A stretch of DNA of 64,000 nucleotides from contig CAUJNA010000460.1 in NCBI GenBank assembly GCA_963377175.1, forward strand, positions 37,501 through 101,500. Direction: 5' to 3'. The notes beneath the pieces were generated by a model. That model did not search any database and was not told where the DNA came from. It saw only the letters and a program-made list of their open reading frames with translations. Position numbers and translations under genes: made by a program. Every line of letters starts with the position of its first letter. The stretch's first letter is position 1. Below are positions 30,705 to 39,650 of this stretch, piece after piece. The DNA comes from Effrenium voratum. Its lineage: Eukaryota > Sar > Dinophyceae > Suessiales > Symbiodiniaceae.

Positions 30705-33700
30705 AGAACCTCGCGTATGCGCTGAGGAGGGATGAGAATGCCAGCCAGCGCAATCTCCTGCGCTGGATGATCTGTGGGTCAACCCCCAGTGACATCTCTG
30801 ACGCGTGCATCGGGGCGATCAACTCGCTCATGTGCGTTTCCTTCATCATGAGGAGGCTGCAGCCATTGCTCGGAGAAAAGAACGCCAAAGATCAGTCGTA
30901 CACAGCTTATTTCCGTCCGGACAAGAGAGAGCTGAACGAACTCTACCGGGAGATTGAGATCGCCAGGAACTTCCTGTGGTGCATCGACATGATCTACGAG
31001 TCAAAGCTGCCTGCGATGAACATCAACTCCATCAGTTTGGCACCGCACGCGGCTGACAGGGCCGCTGAGAACCAAGATCGGCGCAAATGGGTGAGCTGGT
31101 TGAAGGAGATCGAGAAGAAAGCCGAGAAGGATGTCATGATCGAATTCTACCAGAACAACTACTGCACGATGCACGAAGTCGAGAGGGAACTGGAGAAGTA
31201 TCCCGAGGATTTTGTGATTGGGGAGGAGCCGGCGTGGTGGGTGATGGGATCATCGAAGACGGAGCCACCACGGAAGACGGAGCGACAGCAGAAGTCAGCG
31301 TCGAGCTCCGGGCAAAGGAGCCAAACCTCTGGTGGGTCAGTCCCCCAGCAGGGAGCTTCAAGTGGGGGGTCGCATGCTAGCGATGCTGTCAAGATCGACA
31401 ACGAGATCATCAACTCCATTTTCCGCATGAACTCCGGTGGAGATGACGACAGGTGGGTAATCATCAATCCAACTGCTGGACATGATACCTACACTTCATT
31501 CGAAGGGGGTATTACTTTGAGCGGCGCGACTGTCAATGTGAAGTTCAACATAGACAACAATACGGGGTACCCGATCATACAAACTGTATTTGGGCCGTGT
31601 CTTGCAGAAGGTAAGAACGCAACATACTGGGAGTGTATGCTGAGATGCCTGACCTCTTCGCTATTGCACTTCGAGGAGAAGACCAGCGCGGAGAAGATTA
31701 TTCTTTCCTATGTTGGAAAGGGGAACGCGGCATGGCTACAGCTATATGCTTTCTTGTGTGCCCAAACAGGATGCTTGTTTACTGGACGCCTTCCGGGCGC
31801 CAAAGCCATCAACGCGTTGATCCAGGCGGAGATGAACCCGGACAACGCACCTGGACAGTTGAACCGGATTATCAAGAGGCAGAAGAGGAGCCCCATTGGT
31901 GAGGCAACGATTCGCGACATGATGATCCAGAAGAAGAGCTTCTTGGTCCTGGACTGGCCCCTGAGGGCCGTCAACTCAAAAGGGAGCACGAAGACCTTCC
32001 AGATGATGGTCAACGAACAGGGGTGGACAAATATTGAAGAGAGATCATACTATGGGTCGAGTGAGCAAGTCTCCTCGCCCAATGACACATTGAGTATTAT
32101 CTCCAGATTGCAGAAACTGGATAAGCTCATCATCGAACGACGGAGGCGAGACATGGATGACTCACCTGTGTCGGTGCACATTTGGATGTCGCTCTATGAT
32201 TGGGTGTGCATGAGAGGGTGTGGGTGGCAGGTGACCGCCAATCCCATCATCGACTCCCTGCAAAAGGCGGTATCTGACCTCGTCAACACGTGCAAGGGCC
32301 TGGTCGTGGTGTGCGTGAATCGTGATGTTGCTTTCCATGGAGGAAGAGGGGACTTGGGGACGATCGCCAACAAGGTCAGCGAGATCTGCAAGGCGGCAGG
32401 CGCGCTGGTGACCGAGAACGATCGCCTGTGGCGCGTGGTCCATGCGCTCACAGGAAAGAACTACAAGATCCCTGGGAGCTCGAACCTGCAACATTTCCTC
32501 CTGAAGCGATTGCTGGTGGAGAAATCCATCGATGTGGTCGCACCAAGCAACGCGTTTGTGCGTGAGCTGGAGGAGACGTGCATAAACGAGCCCGACCTTC
32601 GATTCAACATCCCGAAGAACATGGAGGAGTCGAAGGTGAAGTTTGAGTACAAGCCGACCTTCACTGCGCAATCAAAGAGAAAACAAGAACAGCAAGATGA
32701 AGGACACGGCGAACAAGATGCGTTTGGGAAAGCCGATGTCGGTGATCAACGTCTTCGATGGTATTTGGTCACGGAGCTCAGCAAGTTTATCTGTGAACTT
32801 TGCGCTAGAGAGATGCAGGTGAGCAAGTCGAAGGTGCTCGGACCAAACTCGAAGTTCAATCCCACTTCTTGCGTGAACTGTTGCGCGAACTGGAATGCGG
32901 ACACGAACGGTATTGCGAGGTCTATCGAAGGGAAGAAGCTGTACACGCGCCTCTTCGCGGAATGCGTGGTTGCAATCCCTGACCTTCAAAACCTCATGGT
33001 GGACGTCAACAACATCCAGGCCATGATCACGATTATACGGGAGCTCGCGTATTCTAAACTGAAGAAGGAGCTCTCCCACGTGGGCTTCGTGAGCATGACA
33101 GTGGATCAAGCAGCACAGTTCTACAACAACGGTCACGGGAAGCAATTGTGTGCATCCCGGGATGTGATCGTGTGCAAGAATTCCGAGGGAGTCGAGGAGA
33201 GAATGTCCATCTTCATGATAGACAAGGATCTCGGCAACGTGGCCTATTCCTCCTGGATCAAGAGCGTGCTCGACCAAGGGACGATGTATGAACTCCTGGG
33301 ACAAACCTCAAACGAGGAATCCTTGGGAGACGTCGTCGAGATGGTATTGGGGTTCTTTGAGGTGATGTCGTACTTTCAGCACGAACTGCCACTGTGGAAG
33401 GATGTGTGGAAGATCAAGAGGGAGTTCGAGCAGTCAATCGTACGACACCTCGCCGGGAACGTGACCCACACGACGGGCCAGAACCGAAAGCGGAACAAAC
33501 CTTCCGCGCAACTCGGGGCGCCCACGAAAGAAGTGCTGGACATCATGAACAAGGCTAAGCCCAGACACCCGCGATCCCTGATAACCGAGCCTGCTGCCCA
33601 AGGGTCCAAGAGAAAGGCAACGGAGGGCGAAGGTGACGGTCTTGGTCAAGCACCAGACCCGAGCCGAAGCTCTCAGCCCAACGCTGAGAAGGAAGAAAAG

Positions 33701-34939
33701 AAGCAGCGAGTGATCGACGGGCGGAGAGCGGCGCTAGGATTCCTGGAGTCAATGGAGAAGTGCATGGGAGAAATGGGAATCTGCAAGAAGTGCGCGAACC
33801 TGGCCCACGACGGCGACTGCAAAGACATTGAGGAGGCTGCTGGGAACGAGAAAGCGATGAAGATGCTCCGTAAGCTACTCAGCAGTGATCCCGTGTCATC
33901 GGATGAAGATATGGGTGATACGGAGGAACCGCCCTCATCAACGTCCAAAGAAAGAAAGAGAGGAGGACAAGCAGGGAAAGAAACACTTGAGATGTATAGC
34001 TATACCATCAACCTGGTGGAGATGGCTGACACGGCTGAGGGAGGAGAGCTACAATGTGGTGGCGTGGACCTCACCTACAACCCGTGTGGGGACAACAGGA
34101 CATTCAAGAAGACGCTTGAGATGGGATGTGACACCATCCCGTGCTACATCCCGAAGTATGGCGATGTGAGTGAAGTGCACTTGCCATGGGCGTATGCGTC
34201 CATCGTTGACCCCAGATACTTTCCCAAAGGTGCCATCCTTGAGCAGGTGGATGTGATGCAGCTTGGCAAGAGTGTCAATTTCTGCGTTGCTCCTTTTGAC
34301 GGTGCTCCACTATGCAGGATTGGCGATGATCGCTCGGTATTTGCTACGAAAGACCAAGCAAACCAGCTATCTCATGACCTATGCCGAGTCCTTCGACACA
34401 AGATCGGCAGTTGCCGAGGAAGTGCTTTCAGGTGCGACGAAGGTGGATGGGTCGACATTGATGCAGTCATTGACGACCGGAACAACGACATATTCCCACC
34501 AAACACCCCGAGAGCGAAACGATACATGGGCATCATGGAGGTGATCAAGTGGCAGGAATCTGGAAGCAAGAAATCGAGGTTCCAGGTCCTGGCAGCAAGG
34601 TTTCCAAGCATCATGAACCCGAACGACACCAGGGCGGCTAGGGAGGAGATGACCAAAGCTGGCATGGATCGGGACGACATCGACAGGATGTTCAACAGAT
34701 GCGATGGATGGTACAGACCTTGGTGCATCCGAGTCACAACTGGTCACAGCGATTTTGGATTCATGAGCTCATCCGCACTGGCAAATAGGTATTCCGCAAG
34801 GATGGGTGATTCTCTCGGAGGAGCATTCCACGTGACGTATGTGGAAAATCTGCCAAGCATCGTACGCTGTGGGTTAGTCCCCGGCGGAATCGATGGCGGT
34901 AACAGGCTGGCACTGCACTTTGGAGCGTTTGCCCCATGA
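30601..34939 (+). CDS. unidentified polyprotein region and N-terminal half of the Tpt1/KptA-like domain (inner)
   Basis: After the 4-bp deletion the frame continues open to 34939 (Met at 30671, 1,422 residues from there). This copy shows the uninterrupted sequence across the site where the outer copy carries the insertion (SYVGKGNAAWLQLY). Most of it is alpha/beta-looking sequence I do not recognise, for example VVVCVNRDVAFHGGRG followed by DRLWRVVHALTGK. A Cys/His cluster C-x2-C-x4-H-x3-C (CKKCANLAHDGDC) lies near 33784. From about 34365 the Tpt1/KptA domain begins (QLSHDLCRVLRHK, GGWVDID, KSRFQVL, IRVTTGHS, HVTYVENLPSIVRCGL). A 34-bp deletion near 34935 breaks that domain. Confidence 0.8.
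31329..31348 (+). promoter_or_regulatory. U-bulged GGG-UCAGU-CCC hairpin, site 5 (inner)
   Basis: Stem CTGG/CCAG, bulged T, loop TCAGT; the outer copy has CCAGT, so variation falls in the loop pyrimidines while the AGU is kept. Confidence 0.6.
34865..34886 (+). promoter_or_regulatory. U-bulged GGG-UUAGU-CCC hairpin, site 6 (inner)
   Basis: Stem CGCTG/CGGCG (one G-U pair), bulged T, loop TTAGT. It falls in the Tpt1-like coding sequence, read as Gly-Leu-Val-Pro. Confidence 0.6.
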
Positions 34940-36474
34940 AATGCGTAAGGAAGGGGGACCCGATTGCGATCATCTACATTCCCAGTGCAACCCTCGCGCG
35001 GTATGGAGCTGGAGTCGCGGCAAATGGGACTTTCATGGTCTTTGACGTGATCCCGTTCTATGAGGTCAAGTCCATTTGGATTGGCAAAAGCAACGGAGGG
35101 AAACGCCTGGAGTACGTTGATGTCAAGAGAGCGTACTCGAAGTGTGTGGAGAACGAGATCTGCCCTGGCTTCGTCAACTCATCCCAAGAGTCGGCTGCGA
35201 TGTTCCTCCAGAACGTCACAAAGATCAGCGAGAGGATGCCCGAGACCGAGACAGGTGCCGATAATCTGCACTACATCAGAGACATGGTTGATCGTGCATG
35301 CGAACTCTATCGGAACAACAAGATGGAGGAGTTCAAAGCGCAGGTCAACGAGGTCAGGGACGAAATCAGCAAAGTCGTCATCCTGAATGATGAGACATGG
35401 GAAGGACTGAGGTGCCGGATATGTCCATCATGTGCGACCGCGATCCCCACCTGCTTCTGCTTATGCCTGGAATGTGAGGCGCAACTGATCTCCACCGGGA
35501 GGTACTACATCCACGTCAATTCCGACGATGAGGAGGACAACCAAAACCCCAACGTCTCGGGAGATGCCAAGCGTGCACAGGAAGAAGCCAACCACGATGC
35601 GGCGGCACAGGAGGATGATGACGAAGCGGAGGAAGTTCCGGGAGAAGAAGACGACATGGACACGCAAGGATATACATCCGGATATGCGTCAGAAGAGGAT
35701 GACAGCGGTTGGTATTACCGCGACACTGATCTGACGTCACGGGATATCATAAACTCCCAGCGGATGGCGATCTGCCTTGACGAGCCGCGTGAGGCTCAGT
35801 ACATGGCAGGGTTCATCGCACTCCAGATGTCCAAGATGTGGGGGATGTTCGAGGGTGGTGAGGAGAGAACGATGAATGCCCAACTCGAGGGGAGACCGGG
35901 CTGCCCTTACCACAATGACTTCAAGAGATACCCCAACATGACTGAGCACGATCAGGAAGGTATACTTTTGCCATCAACAACAACGAAGATTTCTCAATCG
36001 GAGAATGTTCGGACAAGAGCCTTCCGATCGGTTGAGGAGCGTGACGAATATATTCGTATGATGGTGTGCAAATGCGAGGGACTATACACATTCTACAAGC
36101 TGTGGATTGCAGCGAGAATCCTCGATGTCACCAAGGACGAAATGAAGCTCCTGGTCAAGGACCGAGTGCACCCGGTGGGTGATATTATTTTCAGATGCTT
36201 TGCACTGGCTTTCAACTGTAAGTATATATCATTCGTGAGGGATGGCCTGAACCTTGGCAAATATGGTTACGCGGTCAACGTGAGCGCCATCATCTCGGCC
36301 GTCGACCCGAACAAGTGTGACACACCTCTGCTGGATTGGTGCCTTCGGAAAGGGCACTGGCTACCAGAGGATTACAGCAAGAAGTGTGTCCGGGCACGAG
36401 AAGCCCAGAAGAACTTGGACGAGGAGTTCCGTCGACGCACTCACAGACTGTCCATTGGGGACAGGTATGCGTAG
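34936..36474 (+). CDS. C-terminal part of the Tpt1/KptA-like domain and Cys-rich C-terminus (inner)
   Basis: The frame after the 34-bp deletion encodes 512 residues. Its first 50 carry the end of the Tpt1 fold (DPIAIIYIPSATLARYG, then NGTFMVFDVIPFYEVKSIWI). A dense Cys cluster at about 35412-35480 (CRICPSCATAIP, CFCLCLECE) probably binds zinc. A low-complexity acidic segment and a helical C-terminal region of unknown function follow. Translation ends at TAG 36472-36474. Confidence 0.75.
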   Translation: MKCVRKGDPIAIIYIPSATLARYGAGVAANGTFMVFDVIPFYEVKSIWIGKSNGGKRLEYVDVKRAYSKCVENEICPGFVNSSQESAAMFLQNVTKISERMPETETGADNLHYIRDMVDRACELYRNNKMEEFKAQVNEVRDEISKVVILNDETWEGLRCRICPSCATAIPTCFCLCLECEAQLISTGRYYIHVNSDDEEDNQNPNVSGDAKRAQEEANHDAAAQEDDDEAEEVPGEEDDMDTQGYTSGYASEEDDSGWYYRDTDLTSRDIINSQRMAICLDEPREAQYMAGFIALQMSKMWGMFEGGEERTMNAQLEGRPGCPYHNDFKRYPNMTEHDQEGILLPSTTTKISQSENVRTRAFRSVEERDEYIRMMVCKCEGLYTFYKLWIAARILDVTKDEMKLLVKDRVHPVGDIIFRCFALAFNCKYISFVRDGLNLGKYGYAVNVSAIISAVDPNKCDTPLLDWCLRKGHWLPEDYSKKCVRAREAQKNLDEEFRRRTHRLSIGDRYA

Positions 36475-37107
36475 TGAAGATGCTGATTGCGGCACGATGT
36501 GGGTTAGTCCCCATCTGTTGCTTGCGTCTCATCAACACCATTGCGATGGAACGACTTTACATCATGATATGATTTCATGCGTCCAAGTTGAATGGATGTG
36601 TATATGGTTACATATTCCGACGACTATGACATTCTGGATATTCATGGATGGAACTATTACCTCATGGATGATTTCCTTTTCATTATTTATGCATTGACCA
36701 TGGTATCTGGAATGGCTATGATTTGCATTGATTGCTCACCGATATTTCTTTGCCGGAGATATGCAGATTGCTTACGAGCAGGCGCCTCTGTTGGACTCTT
36801 ATGGCCAACCCATTTTCTATGGATGACGGCTGCGCGATGCGCAAATGCGGCAGCTGGGATGTTCACTGGTGGTCAAATGACGTGACGATTGTGTATTGTA
36901 TACACCTGCATATGGGAGTGCGCTTCGATTGGTGGATGAATGTTTCACTTTTCATACAATCGAACCCGGCATGTTTCACAACGAATGAACGGTGTAGCGA
37001 TAGCAAGTAAAAGAATGCACGACACGATTTCGTAGCTGAAGCCGTGGCCAGTGGAACGTTTTGTGGTGTTTGGACCGCATGATGAACAATGCGACCCAAA
37101 TGGGGGA
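36475..37107 (+). promoter_or_regulatory. 3' untranslated region and polypurine tract (inner)
   Basis: About 630 bp without a conserved frame, nearly identical to 42243-42873. Hairpin site 7 lies 22 bases after the stop codon. The last bases, AAATGGGGGA, sit immediately before the 3' LTR and are the likely polypurine primer for plus-strand synthesis. Confidence 0.65.
36496..36515 (+). promoter_or_regulatory. U-bulged GGG-UUAGU-CCC hairpin, site 7 (inner)
   Basis: Stem GATG/CATC, bulged T, loop TTAGT. This site is non-coding, just after the polyprotein stop. Confidence 0.65.
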
Positions 37108-37457
37108 TGTTAAAACCCTCTAGGCCCCGTGCCTAAATTGGGAAGCTGTTCTGAGGTCTGTGTTGGTGTTGCTTTCCAAGTTCCATTGATCGCCATTTGG
37201 CTCAAGACACAATTGAGGTTCAAGATCTGATGTGTAGCCGCATTCATACGTGATCGGCATTGAGAGCGGAAAACATTTCGCTTGCGCTGCATTTGTCAGG
37301 ACCACTGTTGTAACTATCATTCCTTCCCCCTTACAAAGTTTACACGGGTTCGGCTATAACGGCATCGTCCGTATACACCTTTCCACGTGGTTGGTATTAC
37401 AGCTGGAGGGTTCGGTGCATAGCGTCCCACGGGGCGTCACCTTGCCGTCTCTTGACA
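37108..37457 (+). repeat. 3' LTR of the inner copia element
   Basis: 350 bp with TG...CA ends, one mismatch to 19437-19786. Spliced-leader-like string at 37192-37206. It is followed directly by the AGGGG duplication and the resumed outer coding sequence. Confidence 0.97.
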
Positions 37458-37462
37458 AGGGG
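37458..37462. repeat. target-site duplication, right copy (inner copia)
   Basis: AGGGG, pairing with 19432-19436. Confidence 0.95.
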
Positions 37463-39650
37463 AATGCGGCATGGCTTCAGCTGTATGCTTTCTTGTGTGC
37501 TCAAACAGGATGCTTGACTACTGGACGCCTTCCGGGCGCCAAAGCCATCAACGCGTTGATCCAGGCGGAGAAGAACCCGGACAACGCACCTGGACAGTTG
37601 AACCGGATTATCAAGAAGCAGAAAAGAAGCCCCATTGGTGAGGCAACGATTCGCGATATGATGATCCAGAAGAAGAGCTTCTTGGTCCTGGACTGGCCCC
37701 TGAGGGCCGTCAACTCGAAAGGGAGCACGAAGACCTTCCAAATGATGGTCAACGAACAGGGGTGGACAAATATCGAAGAGAGATCATACTATGGGTCGAG
37801 TGAGCAAGTCTCCTCGCCCAATGACACAATGAGTATTATCTCCCGATTGCAGAAACTGGATAAGCTCATCATCGAACGACGGAGGCGAGACATGGATGAC
37901 TCACCTGTGTCGGTGCACATTTGGATGTCGCTCTATGATTGGGTGTGCATGAGAGGATGTGGGTGGCAGGTGACCGCCAATCCCATCATTGACTCCTTGC
38001 AAAAGGCGATATCTGACCTCGTCAACACATGCAAGGGCCTGGTCGTGGTGTGCGTGAATCGCGATGTTGCTTTCCATGGAGGAAGAGGGGGCTTGGGGAC
38101 GATCGCCAACAAGGTCAGCGAGATCTGCAAGGCGGCAGGCGCGCTGGTGACCGAGAACGATCGCCTGTGGCGCGTGGTTCACGCGCTCACAGGTAAGAAC
38201 TACAAGATCCCTGGGAGCTCGAACCTGCAACATTTCCTCCTGAAGCGATTGCTGGTGGAGAAATCCATCGATGTGATCGCACCAAGCAACGCGTTTGTGC
38301 GTGAGCTGGAGGAGACGTGCATAAACGAGCCCGACCTTCGATTCAACGTCCCAAAGAACATGGAGGAGTCGAAGGTGAAGTTTGAGTACAAGCCGACCTT
38401 CACTGCGCAATCAAAGCGAAAACAAGAACAGCAAGACGAAGGAAACGGCGGACAAGATGCGTTTGGGAACACCGATGTCGGTGATCAACGTCTTCGATGG
38501 TATTTGGTCACGGAGCTCAGCGGGTTTATCTGCGAACTTTGCGTTAGAGAGATGCAGGTGAACAAGTCGAAGGTGCTCGGACCAAACTCGAAGTTCAATC
38601 CCACTTCTTGCGTGAACTGTTGCGCGAACTGGAATGCGGACACGAACGGTATTGCGAGGTCTATCGAAGGGAAGAAGCTGTATACGCGACTCTTCGCGGA
38701 ATGCGTGGTAGCAGTCCCTGACCTCCAAAACCTCATGGTGGACGTCAACAACGTCCAGGCCATGATCACGATTATACGGGAGCTCGCATATTCTAAGCTG
38801 AAGAAGGAGCTTTCCCACGTGGGTTTCGTGAGCATGACAGTGGATCAGGCAGCACAGTTCTACAACAACGGTCACGGGAAGCAATTATGTGCATCCCGGG
38901 ATGTGATCATGTGCAAGAATTCCGAGGGAGTCGAGGAGAGAATGTCCATCTTCATGATAGACAAGGATCTTGGCAACGTGGCCTATTCATCCTGGATCAA
39001 GAGCGTGCTCGATCAGGGGACGATGTATGAACTCCTGGGACAGACTTCAAACGAGGAATCCTTGGGGGACGTCGTCGAGATGGTATTGGGATTCTTTGAG
39101 GTGATGTCGTACTTTCAGCACGAACTACCGCTGTGGAAGGATGTATGGAAGATCAAGAGGGAGTTCGAGCAGTCAATCGTACGACACCTCGCCGGGAACG
39201 TGACCCACACGACGGGCCAGAACCGAAAGCGGAACAAACCTTCCGCACAACTCGGGGCGCCCACGAAAGAAGTGCTGGACATCATGAACAAGAAGCCCAG
39301 ACACCCGCGATCCCTGATAACCGAGCCTGCTGCCCAAGGGTCCAAGAGAAAGGCAACGGAGGGCGAAGATGACGGTCTTGGTCAAGCACCAGACCCGAGC
39401 CGAAGCTCTCAGCCCAACGCTGAGAAGGAAGAAAAGAAGCAGCGAGTGATCGATGGGCGGAGAGCGGCGCTAGGATTCCTGGAATCAATGGAGAAGTGCA
39501 TGGGAGAAATGGGAATCTGCATGAAGTGCGCGAACCTGGCCCACGACGGCGACTGCAAGGACATTGAGGAGGCTGCTGGGAATGAGAAGGCGATGAAGAA
39601 GATCCGTGAGCTACTCAGCAGTGATCCTGTTTCATCGGATGAAGAAATTG
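37458..39650 (+). pseudogene. unidentified polyprotein region, part after the nested insertion (outer)
   Basis: Coding resumes with the duplicated AGGGG and reads GNAAWLQLYAFLCAQTGC, matching the inner copy from 31725. The frame is also open leftwards through the LTR, which is accidental. It contains VVVCVNRDVAFHGGRG and, near 39520, CMKCANLAHDGDC. A 1-bp insertion near 39650 shifts into the next frame. Confidence 0.8.

Larger units (their letters stand above)
19437..37457 (+). mobile_element. inner copia-type LTR retrotransposon, 18,021 bp
   Basis: It is bounded by 350-bp LTRs that differ at one position and by the 5-bp duplication AGGGG. It is inserted in the same orientation into another member of its own family. 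Internal sequence is colinear with the outer copy and highly similar. Lesions relative to the outer copy are two compensating 1-bp indels in gag, a 1-bp deletion in RT, a 39-bp in-frame deletion after RNase H, a 4-bp deletion near 30597 and a 34-bp deletion in the Tpt1-like domain. Protease and integrase active-site residues are intact. Confidence 0.97.

Noticed and set aside
37250..37457. N-terminal extension of the frame that runs out of the LTR into 37458
   Set aside because: The open frame through the LTR is accidental; homology to the inner copy starts exactly at the AGGGG duplication.
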